The position numbers were made by a program, and so were the translations under genes. The notes below the pieces were generated by a model. That model was not told the DNA's origin, made no database searches, and saw only the letters and a program-made list of their open reading frames with translations. A stretch of 64,000 nt of DNA from contig JBAJFG010000441.1 in NCBI GenBank assembly GCA_037903475.1, forward strand, positions 1 through 64,000, written 5' to 3'. The DNA is from Ancylostoma caninum (taxonomy: Eukaryota; Nematoda; Chromadorea; Rhabditida; Ancylostomatidae). Positions 1 to 10,400 of the stretch are shown here, piece by piece; position 1 is the first letter of the stretch, and each line of letters starts with the position of its first letter.

Positions 1-156
1 CGAAATTGAAGCGAGCAAGGCGAACTAAGTGGTAAGGCACAAGTTAGGCCGACAAATGAGCGGGCATTTAGCAGGCTAATTGTGACCTTAAGTTAATATA
101 AGCGGGCGATAGTGGAGTGCGGGCAAACTAGCGCAGGGAGGTTGGTGCCAGGGAAG
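1..156. other. region downstream of the Gag-like ORF
   Basis: This stretch follows the stop codon of the minus-strand Gag-like ORF and should lead toward protease and pol if the element is complete. I see no open frame or protease motif in the 156 bases available, so the rest of the element, if present, lies outside the window. Confidence 0.4.
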
Positions 157-2325
157 CTAATGTACGACGTGCTTCCATGGCAGTGGAGCCATGTAAAGCT
201 GTTTGTAGTTGGCTTCCGAAAGACCTGTCATGATGCTGTAGAACGACAACATGTTTCCCCTGACATCGTTGATCAGGTGACGCGTGTTGTTAGCACAGAT
301 AGCCGGATGGTGTTGGCTATCACTACAGATAGGACAGGATCTGTTACGCTGGCAGCAACCAGGGGCATGCACATAAAGGCATTTAAGACACCTTCCTGCT
401 CTGACGAGAATAGTGCAGCGATCCATGAGGTTTTTTACAACCTCACAGCTCGCTGTCCAGTGGTTAGCTTTGCAGAAGATGCAACCAGAATAACCAACTG
501 GAAGGTTGGGTGATGGTATAGGCAGGAAGGCTGCACCACTAGAGGAAGCGGGTGTAGGTACTTCATCTCTATGTGTTGCAAAGCGAAGGGATGAAAGGGA
601 TGAGCGGGGACGCTTAGCGGCACACACGTCGGGAGTATTATCCCGTTGCGGTGCTGAGACGCTAGCGCCAGAGGAAGTGGATGCAGCAGGAACTGCCAAG
701 ATGTTAGAAGCTGCAGCTGCTGCATAAGTAAGCGGGCGATTTGATGCGGGCTGTAGCGATGATAATGATGCGGCGTTAGATTGCGCGGATAGTGTTGAAG
801 TTGAAGCGCACAATGCTTGGGTAACAGTATCCACGGTTGAAGAGGAATTTGGAGAAGGTGTATTAGAATGAGGTTGAGCCGTGGTTAGTGTTGTCCAAGT
901 ATTGCTTGAGGGCGATTGGGTGAGCGGGATATTGGGGACGTCTGGCTCCGAACTTTGAAATTCGGGACAGCACAGACGACGGAGACGGTTAGCGAGAGCA
1001 TGCAATATGTTTGCATGAGCAAGCTCTGCGGTTGCGGCGTTATATGCGAGCTGAATAGCGAGCGGAGAGGCTTTGTGGTAGTCGAGTATATCCACAATAT
1101 TCTGGATATCCTCGACTAGGGTGTTAGTGATGAGCGGGGTAATATGCATATCCAATGCAGCGCGATGCTGATCAAGGTTGCGTATAAGCTGAGCAAGGCG
1201 TTCGATGTTATCGAGTACCTTGTCGGCTGACTCCCATTGATCAGTTTCCGTGAACAGTTCCATCCGTAATGCGGTGAGTTGCTTGGTAGCAGCATGTAGA
1301 CCTGTTAGATTACGGATAGTTTCTGACAGCGGAAAATCGCGAATACAAGGATATGCTTGGGTAGATGAAGGAACGGAGGCTTCTCCTGCGACTGAGTCGC
1401 GGAGAAGTGTGAAGATGTCGTCGCGTAAGAACGCGTCCGGCATCATAAGGTCGCGTGCGGAGAGATGCGCAAGGCTAAACGTGTAGTCGAAGTTAGAAAC
1501 TACAGTTAGCGTTTGCGCAAGGCGAAGAGCGGCGCGGGCGTGGATGTGGATTGCGTGCGGATGCCTGTCCTCGACGGGTACGTCGAGGAACTGAAATTTG
1601 CCTTGAGCGTAGAGATAGCAAGCCTCAAAGGGTGTCATAGCGCGGTAACCTAAGCGCGGCGCGATATTAAGCAGGTCAGTGTCTTCAGCACCGAGTAGAT
1701 GCTGTTGACAATGAGGAGGCTTAGGCTGAGCGTGAGGCTGGGAGGAGAAGGCATCGCTTGCCACTGACTCTAAAGTGGACAGTAACGAGCGAAGATCCCT
1801 ACTGGCAAAAGACAGTTTGGCATTAGATGGTGAGGCGTAAGAAGTGGAAGGTTTCTGCGATGTGGAAGCGTTGTCTACCTCCATATCGACAGAATGGGCA
1901 ATAGAAGTGAAAGGTGGAGTTGCGAAAGATGATTGGGTGTTAATATAAAGTGGAGCGGGCGTTGGTTGCGCAAGCGGGCTGGAAGCGGGCTGGTTAGGTT
2001 GCGAGCGGGACGAGTAGGAAGCGGGGTTAGAATGAGTAACAAATTTAAAGGGAGAAACGCCTGGATTAGCAAGCAACGCACTAGCGCTCTGATGGAAAGA
2101 AGGCGCGGGGTTAAAGGTTTGAGGAGTCAAACTTACCTGGGATGCTTGATCCAGTCGTCGGAAGGACGCAGTTGTAGCTGGAATATCGGACGTAGGCGAG
2201 GGACATCCAGTGGACTGCATCATGAATATAGCGGGAGGAGTAGAACAGATGGCTGGTCGGGCCGAACTATTACCTGAACAAGAAGAACTAAGTGACCGAT
2301 ATTGCAAGAAGATGATGTTACTCAT
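157..2325 (-). CDS. Gag-like zinc-knuckle protein of a BEL/Pao-type retroelement
   Basis: This is a 722-residue open frame, by far the longest in the window. The start at 2325 is the only one available in frame, because an in-frame TGA sits directly before the ATG. The N-terminal ~200 residues are Ser/Pro/Thr/Ala-rich and low in complexity. Residues ~330-470 are helical and charged. The C-terminal part has three zinc-knuckle-like motifs: C615-x2-C618-x3-H622-x4-C627, C646-x2-C649-x3-H653-x3-C657 and C664-x2-C667-x4-H672-x4-C677. A tandem series ending in an HH-P-A-I-C motif is characteristic of BEL/Pao Gag proteins in invertebrates, which package element RNA into cytoplasmic particles. No protease or reverse transcriptase follows before the window edge. 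An intact 2.2 kb frame suggests a young or recently active copy. A host gene of Gag origin is the alternative. Family assignment is by motif only. Confidence 0.7.
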   Translation of the reverse strand: MSNIIFLQYRSLSSSCSGNSSARPAICSTPPAIFMMQSTGCPSPTSDIPATTASFRRLDQASQVSLTPQTFNPAPSFHQSASALLANPGVSPFKFVTHSNPASYSSRSQPNQPASSPLAQPTPAPLYINTQSSFATPPFTSIAHSVDMEVDNASTSQKPSTSYASPSNAKLSFASRDLRSLLSTLESVASDAFSSQPHAQPKPPHCQQHLLGAEDTDLLNIAPRLGYRAMTPFEACYLYAQGKFQFLDVPVEDRHPHAIHIHARAALRLAQTLTVVSNFDYTFSLAHLSARDLMMPDAFLRDDIFTLLRDSVAGEASVPSSTQAYPCIRDFPLSETIRNLTGLHAATKQLTALRMELFTETDQWESADKVLDNIERLAQLIRNLDQHRAALDMHITPLITNTLVEDIQNIVDILDYHKASPLAIQLAYNAATAELAHANILHALANRLRRLCCPEFQSSEPDVPNIPLTQSPSSNTWTTLTTAQPHSNTPSPNSSSTVDTVTQALCASTSTLSAQSNAASLSSLQPASNRPLTYAAAAASNILAVPAASTSSGASVSAPQRDNTPDVCAAKRPRSSLSSLRFATHRDEVPTPASSSGAAFLPIPSPNLPVGYSGCIFCKANHWTASCEVVKNLMDRCTILVRAGRCLKCLYVHAPGCCQRNRSCPICSDSQHHPAICANNTRHLINDVRGNMLSFYSIMTGLSEANYKQLYMAPLPWKHVVH

Positions 2326-2429
2326 TCATGATTGTTGTCAGGAAATAAGTCAGGATAGGACAGAAATGCGCATGTGCGGCGTTAGAAGCGCAAGTGAGAA
2401 TGTGAAGCGGAAATGTAAAACGAAGCGTT

Positions 2430-3440
2430 AGCGCAAGAAGTGATAAGCGGCGAAGGGGAAAGGGGAAGGAAAGGAAAAAATAGGAGCGAGATAGAAGAAG
2501 GAAAGGAAGATAATAGATTAGAGAGAGAGAAAAGGTGATAGAAAGAGGTTTGGAAGGAAACTGTTAAGAAGGGAAAGAAGTAAGTATAGGAAAAGGATAA
2601 AGGAAAGAAGTGAAAATATAAGAAATATAATAGCTGAGAAAGAGTAGAAGAAGTAAGGGAGTGTGGGTTGAAGAAAGGGAAGAATTAAAACTAAATCTAA
2701 TGGAGAAAGGGGAAGAATTAAAACTAAATCTAATAAAGAAGACTAAGATTAAAGGTAAGAAGAAACTAGATAGAAGATGAGTGTATTAGAAGAGAAAAGA
2801 AATAGAAGGAAGAGAGAAAGGATAGGATGAAAGAAATAAAGAAGAAGAAGAGGGAAAGGGGGAATGAAGAAGGAAGATATGGAAGAAACTAAAGGAAATA
2901 GAACCAAGTGGAAAGAAGTTTGGAAACTAGGAGGAGTGTGAATCTAAGAGAGGAAAGAAGGAAAAAAGAGGATAGCGAAGATAATGTGGAAAGAGAAAGA
3001 AAGTAAAAGATTTGAGCTAATTGAGAAGGAGAAAAAACTACAGTAGGGATAGATTAGAAAGAAGGGATTGTTGAAAGGGATGGAGAGAGGAAGGATTGTA
3101 AACTACGTTGGAAGAGAGAAGCTACGGAAAGGAGTGGGAGAAATAGGGAAAAAATGTTGTAGAAAAGGTGAAAAATAGAGGCTGGAGTGATAGGAGAGAG
3201 AGGGATAGGGGTGGATAGAAATAGGATTATAAACTACTGGGTGAGAGAAGAAGAGAAAGATGGGGAAGAGAAGAGATAGACAGGGGTGAGAAGTAAGTGA
3301 GAAGGAGAGAGGGATAGAGAAGGAGAGAGAAGGATAGAGAGTGAAAAAGATAGAGGGAGGTGAGAAGTAAGTGAGAGAGAAGAAGATGTAGGAAGATAAA
3401 GGAAAGGGGAGATAGAAGAAGAAAATAAAGCGGCGAAAGC
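2430..3440 (+). repeat. ~1 kb polypurine tract
   Basis: The plus strand is almost only A and G with scattered T, and C is nearly absent for about 950 bases. The tract lies just upstream of the minus-strand Gag-like ORF, so a minus-strand transcript would be polypyrimidine there. It contains short local duplications, for example a 33-bp period near 2681-2740 and GAGAAGTAAGTGAGA-type words near 3280-3390. It shows no coding frame. Confidence 0.85.
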
Positions 3441-3789
3441 GATGAAGGAAATGCGATGAGAGGATGTTAGTTACCTACGCGCGCGCGAGCTATCTACACC
3501 GAGACATTAGGACGAATGATATTGGCGGGAAACCTAATGCATGAGGTCATCTAGGATTTACAGGATGATTGACCCTTTTTAACCTAGGCTGGTAGACAAC
3601 AGACGCGACAACATAAGGTAACAAGCGGCGCGATAAGGTAGCGCTAATGAAGTAGCGGGCGTGATATAATAGGCGGAAAGCGGCCAAAAGGGGATTGCGA
3701 AAGAAGCGCAAGATAAAGGATGAGCGTGCGTGAGCGCAGAAAGATGGAGGGAAGCGAGCATTTGAACTACGCTAAACACCTAAAGTATT
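3441..3789. other. no gene seen; GCG-rich spacer
   Basis: This short GC-richer stretch starts with a CGCGCGCG-like run near 3480. The minus-strand frame at 3579-3779 has no recognisable domain and is taken as chance. It shares the G-over-C plus-strand bias of the surrounding block. Confidence 0.4.
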
Positions 3790-4560
3790 ATCGCACACCC
3801 ATTGCACCAGGGTGTGGTACGTATCCAAACATGAATTGAAGGGAATTTTAACCGGCACTTGATGAAGTGGGTAGGAGCGGCGATGGATTTGCCGCAAATG
3901 AAGTAACCGGTATTGATTGATTAGCGAAAGGTTATGGATCATGTTCGGAGGCGTAAACCGAACCAAACTGATGCAATGCGTTTAGACCGTAACTTAACCA
4001 ATAGGAGCCGGCTAGAACAGATTACGCAGGATGATTTTAAGCGAGCGTTACCTACAGTAACCCGAGCAGGGACATTAACTGGAGAAGTACGATTAAGGAC
4101 AATAATACAAGAAGATGGAAAGCAGTGGATCAAACGCAGCGGAGAGAAGAAGCGAGCACTTGAGCCATGCAGTGCGCCTAAGACATTACCATTTACCCAT
4201 TGGATCAGGGCGCAGTATGCGCATTCAAACATGAATTTTGTTAGATTTTAACCGGCATACATTAAAGGGAGCGAAAACGGCGATGGAGTTGCCGTGAGAA
4301 TGGAAAATACCGGTAATGATGGAATAGCGAAAGCGACCATGTTTGAAAGCGTAACTAATCGAACCGATCCAATGTGATTAGGACGTAGCTGAACCAACTA
4401 GAGCTGACTAACGCAAGTAAGGCAAACGCGGTTAAGCAGGCAATACCTACAATAAGTCAAGCAAGCTAACTGATGAGCACGACCAAAGACGATAATGGCA
4501 TAAGGCAGAAAGCAGGGGATCAAATGCGGCGAAAGCGGGCTATGAGCGGGCGATGGCGCA
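3790..4560. repeat. diverged tandem duplication, ~400-bp period
   Basis: Two copies follow one another. The word ATTTTAACCGGCA recurs near 3846 and 4246, a spacing of 400 bases. The match continues through a GGCGATGGA..TTGCCG word, an AACCGGTA/ATACCGGTA word and a block ending in GGATCAAACGC versus GGATCAAATGC. Divergence is substantial, so this is an old duplication. The 105- and 97-residue frames inside it are overlapping shadows. Confidence 0.7.
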
Positions 4561-5590
4561 ATAAGAGAAACAGCTACAAGGAGAAAGGGACCTAAAAAGG
4601 TAAAGGAGAAAGAAACTGATACACCTATCTGCATTCCTTTATACCGACTGTAGGAATGGGCGTGTTCCATAGCACAGTACGGTCAAATACAGGAGCCAGT
4701 TCCATATCCTTAGGTTCTACTTAATCCTCAATAGCTGTAATCTCAAACGAATAAAGCGTGCGCGACCGTTGAATGTTCGCGCGGTCGCTAAAAGCGGAAG
4801 GAAAAAGCGAACGTATCCGAAGGTAACAATACACCGGAGGACCATTTGCCTTGTGGAGCAACGTGTGACAAGGACGACATTGAAGACACAAGGGATGACC
4901 GAAGGAGAATTGCACCAATGGATACGCTTAAGAAGCGATAGGCGACGGAAACAAGTAGTCCTAGTACCGAAAGAGCTCCAAGATGGTTTCCCAAGGCGGT
5001 GAACAAGACGATAACTAGGAAAACTTGCGGCGGAAGCGAAGGAAGCGAAGAATCCAACGCAGAGCAATAGTCCAAGGAGGAAAATAAACTACTGCAGATG
5101 GACGACGGATGTGCGGAAGGACGAGGCGAAATAGAGGAGGCACAGTTAAGTGCCAAGTGCGAAGTATTCCAACGTGGCATTGTCGATGTTAGGACTTGTG
5201 AAGATGGTAACTATGCCATGTGGTAAAGCGAAGTTGTGCCAACCAAGGAAGAGCAAATTAAATGACCGCAGAGACGTGGAGATGATGGAAGATCCCTGTA
5301 GACTGTATATCCTAATTTGCAAGATGGAGCCAATGGAATGACACAACGTAAAACAAGCGCAAGAACGGAAGGGCGGATAAGGGATAGCGAAAGGAAGCGG
5401 AATTTGCGGATGAAGTCTAAGCCAAGGGAAGCGAGTAGTCTCGAACAGATCGCATTATGAGCAAATCTGCCAGAATACTATCTCAACATCCCAGACCAAG
5501 AGAAGTGATATTAGCCTAGACAACAGAATGCCGAAAGAAACTGGTAAGATGACGGGACCGGATGCAGACCGTTGCTAAGGCTTGGCGAAT
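4561..5590. other. no gene seen; asymmetric spacer
   Basis: Several 60-130 residue frames overlap here on both strands, none with recognisable motifs. Their overlap follows from the low stop-codon density of this GC-richer, strand-biased block. I see no promoter, RNA gene or transposon end. Confidence 0.4.
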
Positions 5591-6020
5591 TGCAGCGGAA
5601 TGTAGACGTATGAAGACAACGCATAACTTAGCAGTAGATGACGTAGCCTAACCGACTGGAGAAGATGGATAGAGCGTAGCGATTCCAGCATATTAGTTAG
5701 GAACTGAACTAAGATACGATGTTGACTTGGAAGACGTCCACAAGCGAGAAAATACGGATGGCGGAAACAGAATGTAAACTGTTGTTAAAGTTAAGCGAGT
5801 AGTAGTGAAGCATAGACGTTCAGAAGACAACATATGACTTAGCACTAGATGAAGTATCCCAACTAGCCGGAAGAAGTAGATGGAAACGTGGCCGTTCCAG
5901 CAAACTAGTTAGGAGCTGAACTAAGATACAAAGTTGGCTTGCAAGACGTCTACGAGCGAGAAGTTGGTGCGGATGACGGAAGCGACGCGTGATCAACGGA
6001 TTGAACCACGTGACGAAGGT
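5591..6020. repeat. diverged tandem duplication, ~211-bp period
   Basis: The word TAGACGT..GAAGACAAC begins at 5602 and again at 5813, 211 bases later. The copies continue colinearly through TTAGCA.TAGATGA, a CCAGCA..TTAGTTAGGA word and GAACTAAGATAC, ending in AAGACGTC.AC.AGCGAGAA. Identity is roughly three quarters by eye. Confidence 0.7.
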
Positions 6021-6071
6021 GGAACGTGTGATGATGTTATACCACAATAGAAGTGGAAGGGACAAGGCTAG

Positions 6072-6610
6072 ATGGAGAACCACAACTGGATCCTGGTAGT
6101 GGTTAAGGCCAAGAAGAGTATCCTATCCCACAACGTATGTGGCGAGGCACGAACCCAAATCGGCGAAACGTGGTCAAGAAGTTGAATTGCGCAAATTATG
6201 ATGGAAAACTGGAGTCGTTGAGCTGGAACACGTACGAGAAGGGATGACACAAAATGGAGCAACCACAGAAGCTTCTTGAAGGTAGTTGGCGCCAAGAAGG
6301 GTGTCCATTCGGCGACGTGTATGGCGAGCAACGAGTCCAGAATGGCGGAGATGCGGAGAGAGCGGAGAAGAGTGACAAAGCCTTCCGAAGAAGATGTTGA
6401 ACTGTGGCCACAAGTAACAACACCTTTGATGTTAAAGATGCCCTCGAAAGACTTGATAAAGTGGCGATCAAACGGATAACAGGTGGAAGGAAAGCGAAAG
6501 GGTAATGGATGCGGAGGAAGCGGAGAAGAACGCCAAGGTGTTCGGAAGAGGTGTTGGACTTTGACCAGAAGAAACAACAACCCTGATGTTATGTATGCCT
6601 TGACGAAGTA
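6072..6610. repeat. diverged tandem repeats, ~160-180-bp period
   Basis: An ATGGAG.AACCACA word begins at 6072 and 6254 and is followed both times by GGCCAAGAAG/GCGCCAAGAAG and GTATGGCGAG/GTATGTGGCGAG. A second overlapping unit begins with ATGCGGAG at 6351 and 6509 and continues to a TGATGTTA..ATGCC word in both copies. The arrangement looks like a worn higher-order tandem array. The 227-residue minus-strand frame across it is not supported by any motif. Confidence 0.6.
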
Positions 6611-6736
6611 GCGGAGGTGAACAACTGTAACGTGTGGAACGATAACTATCCCTGTCGCGTAAGCGACGTCGAAGTGGTGACCGCGAGCAGTGACAAGACG
6701 AGGAACGTGGTGAACAAAAATGTTCAGAGCAAAAGT

Positions 6737-7010
6737 TCCTAGACGAGCCACGAAGACCTGATGGAGAGTCTAACATGAAGTTGTCCTGCGATGACAAGTA
6801 GGCAGCGTAAGTAAGCGTGGAGCGAAGAAGACCGAAAATAACAAGCTTGCGAGAAGGATTCCTACGTGAACCACTAGGACGAGATGGAATGAAGTTGTCC
6901 ATGGACGTCGAAGTTGAAGACGTGAGTGGGAGTGAATGCAGGAGCCACGACGATGTTAATAAGCTTGCGGTGGGTTTCTAGACGAACCACGATTACTTGA
7001 TGGATAGCAG
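6737..7010. repeat. degenerate ~115-bp repeats
   Basis: A word of the form TTCCTA/TTTCTAGACGAACCACGA occurs at about 6737, 6859 and 6974. The first two copies are followed by an AACATGAAGTTGTCC/AATGAAGTTGTCC block. The three copies are colinear but diverged. Confidence 0.5.
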
Positions 7011-8689
7011 GTGCCTGCAGAACAGTGACGGTCACGAAGACGACGATAACCAGACAGATGTTGAGCTGGATGACGCGAACAGAGAAGTTAGTGATGTAGT
7101 GTACCACGACGATTACAGTTAGAAGCGGAACAGTCGGCTGCAAGACGACCCAAACGAGACGGTTGTAGCACGACTGGTAATGGCGGACGACGAAGCACCT
7201 TGAAGATGGAACAGTGGAGCGATGACAACTACCGGGACTAAGATGGAAAGGTCCAGGAGCAGTATACATCCGGATTGTGTACTGCTAGAGTTGCCGTCGA
7301 TCCGACGGTGGCGACTTCGTCTGCGGAGAAGCGAAAATGACCAAAGGTTCCCGATTGGGCAAAAGCATGACGTCGACTATCCTCCAGTTGATCGATGGAC
7401 TTGCTAAACCCCAAAGGAAGCTGATGTAACTCCAAACATACCTGATGGATCCTTGGGTACTCCTTGAGGGTCGAAACTTGAGCGATAGCGACTGTAGCGT
7501 GTCCTCGTATTGTTCAGCGACAGGTTGCGGGCTCCATTACGGCGTAACGCATATCTCAGCGAGTTAATTAAGGCGAGTGATAGCTAGAAGATGTTCTAAC
7601 TTCTGAAATGGATGTTATGAGAAGTTTAGCATATCACGATGTTCGAACGACCTTAACTGCGGGCTCGGAAAGGAGAGATACGCCATGACGCGGTATTTAC
7701 AACTAGCGCGGCCTTAGCTTACGACTATCAGTAAGATGGAATATACTAGCACCATAAGCGCAATAGGCGGATATAAATAGCGCAGCTGAAAGAAATGAAG
7801 CGTTAGCAACCTAAGCGCAACTATTACTGCGATAAGGATGCTTGCTAGCGGATAGAAATTGCGAGCAATTTAGACAAGTTTAAAGCAGCAAATGAGTTGA
7901 AAGCGAGGACGCGCAATGTTGAAAAGGGGCGGATTGCTAGCGACAACGGCAACAGCTGAAATTTCGCGGATTTTCCTAGGCGAGCGAGATTTGTAGGCTA
8001 ACCTACGGAATGCCGCATTGATGTTAGGCGCGTTGTGCTGCAAATTAGCACCTTAATGCTTACCCAATGATGTTAAGGTTCAGCGCGAAGACTTCGCCCT
8101 CGTGCTGCTCGATTACGAAGCGGTTGCGACTTCGTATCGACGATCGCGGATGTATAGCGCTATTAGATGTGATATAACGCGAGTCGTAGCTGAATTGCAT
8201 AGAAGAACAAATGCTGAGCACGCGATTTTCCCAACTATACGGCCGTGAATAGTTTGGACTGATATATGCCAGAGCGCGGTGGAATTGCAAGTTGCAGATG
8301 TTAGCGCAAACTTGGCAGCGAAAGCGTGATGACTAGGCGCGGTTTTACCGTATTGTAGTGAAGCTACCTGAAACGGGGAAGTCTGAAGGCTGATGGAGGC
8401 TAAAATGTTCGCAGTTGTAAACGCTGTGGCCACAAACGTTACATGCTGGAAAAACGAACAATCAGTGTAAGGTGGCTCTGACCTGAATATCTGATAACCC
8501 ATAATTAGACTAGTTAGGGACCAGACCAATAGGAACCAAGCGCAACAAGGGACAGCGCAGAATAGCGAAGAAACGCGCGGCAACGCTAACGAACGCAAGA
8601 CTTACGCAAAGGGTAGGAAGATGTGCGGGCAGGGGAAAAAGGGAGGGTGAGGGAGGGGAACATGTGGAAATTAGAAGGCAGCAACTGGC
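7011..8689. other. no gene seen; end of the asymmetric block
   Basis: Frames on both strands (up to 161 residues, minus, 8113-8598) overlap one another and show no domain, signal or repeat of a known family. Purine bias on the plus strand weakens toward the right. I can assign nothing here. Confidence 0.4.
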
Positions 8690-9547
8690 ACAAGTAAAAA
8701 CCCCAACACGCAGAGCAGTCTAGCGCGTGTGCTTACCCCAAGACTGTTGATCCTCGAGTGTCAAGCGGCTTCTAGGTCCTTCCAAGCCAACCCTGCGGCT
8801 AAAGGCCATGGGACGTACCCAACTCGATCTGCCCCCGCAGAGTGAGTAAGCACCTGGCGCGTAAGGGGATTGCGTCTACTAACCAGCGCGTCCGCGGCAG
8901 GCTCCGGCGCCACCTCGCTTTGAGGATTATACGAGGAGTTCGATGACGTCTGCCACCCGGCATCGAGCTCCTCGTAACGCCGGTTCGGCCATCTTACGGT
9001 GGGAGACGAGACCCCAGTCGCAATCGTTAAACAGGTTCTTACCTATGCGGCTGCACCTCTAAAATACCCATGGGACCCTACGGCTGGTCAAACACTAACC
9101 AGCAGCACAACACCTAGTTAGGGGACGAAGCGGGGAGAGCATTAGCACTTACCTAGGCAGCGAGTTGCGTGCAATGTGGCGCGGCGGTGACGGGCTCGAT
9201 CATCTACGGTGCTCCGAGCAGTTGCTCTCGAAGACACCGTGGCCCGATGCACCAATTTTGTCGTGCCCGGCTCGGGCGTCGGTGGTAGCACCCAAGCCAG
9301 ACACGGCAAAAGAGGGTTTTACCCGAACCCACAAGGCTACGAGGGTAGTACCGCGGCGCACGAAAGCAGTGGGCTCGCAAGCCAGCGGGCGAAGTGTAAG
9401 AGGCCTACTACCCTAAGCGAGCGGCAAGCGGGCGCGAGCGATTACTTAGCGATCTTAGCGTAGACTACCTGAAACCCTAACCGAACTGATCCTAGAACCT
9501 AGCACATAACCGATGTCCTTTAACCGGATATTACCAGATATGGATGA
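8690..9547. other. GC-rich segment with an imperfect stem-loop
   Basis: This part is GC-rich and balanced between strands, unlike its left neighbour. It contains a stem-loop: bases 8931-8945 pair with 8961-8975 with one mismatch and a 15-base loop. I compared it by eye with 5S rRNA, tRNA and spliced-leader features and found no match. If a retroelement LTR lies to the right, this would be the start of its leader. Confidence 0.35.
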
Positions 9548-10400
9548 TGTTAGCGTTATCCTTTTTCTTCACACCATTACACTGAGTAAATAGCCACCTT
9601 CATATTCCCCATCAATATGACATCAATACAATAATAGACTAAACCACAAGATGGAATCGGGTCAAGTCATAAACCGGCCTGGTGGACACGCGCGGCGACT
9701 GGCAGGATCGTGACAGCGGCTCGACATGATCTTCTGGAGCATCGACCTGACGATCGTGGAATCCTTCATCATCGAACGGCAGGATGGCGACCAGCATCTT
9801 CGTTGGAACCATGGGCCATTGCGGCTGAGCGGTGCGGAGTCGACTGGACGAGCGGACGAACGCGAATGAACCCATGAGAGCGCGAGGGCGCCTTATATAG
9901 TGCTGCCGCGTGGGAACGGTACGCGCGACCTTGAGAAAGTACCGTATCCCGTGGGAGCGCCGATGGAGTTGGCGCGCACACGCCATGCGAGTGTATTTGA
10001 ACCGGTGTAGGACGTCGGTTCACACCGCAGGCGGATTCCGACCGGGATCTTGACGTCGGTCGAAGGAGTCCTCGAATGGAAGTCGTGCGAGAGTCACGAC
10101 AGTCTCCATATGTATTTGTGATGGCATCGAAGTCACATCTGTTTTTGCATAGCCATTTTTAAGTGTTTCCTGGAATTATCCGAACCCAATTATCGAGTTT
10201 GTTTTTAGATTTATATGCCGTAGTTGCTAGACAGGATTTTAATCGTAGTTCATTTTGTGTTATAGTTTGAGCAGTCGTTTCTCCACGATTGGTCAAAGGC
10301 CGCGAAAAGTCGTCGAGGCGTACCGGGCAACGATTCATGGACGTACCACCAGGCAGAGCAAGGTTAGCAAACCAACTTTCACGTTTTGCGTCTCCTAACA
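9548..10400 (-). other. candidate 5' LTR of the Gag-bearing element
   Basis: Read on the minus strand, this 853-bp stretch starts TGTTAG at 10400 and ends CTAACA at 9548, the usual TG..CA pattern with a short terminal inversion. It contains a TATA box roughly in the middle, and it sits where the composition changes from AT-rich flank to the asymmetric block that leads to the Gag ORF. The ending word is common in this block, the second LTR would be outside the window, and no primer-binding site is obvious. The boundaries are therefore tentative. Confidence 0.3.
9891..9900 (-). promoter_or_regulatory. TATA box, minus strand
   Basis: The minus strand reads CTATATAAGG inside a GC-rich context. 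It would place a start site near 9865-9870 and drive transcription leftward toward the Gag-like ORF. This is a motif call only. Confidence 0.4.

Noticed and set aside
8113..8598. 161-residue minus-strand frame with hydrophobic stretches
   Set aside because: Hydrophobicity follows from pyrimidine-rich composition; another frame overlaps it and no family is recognised.
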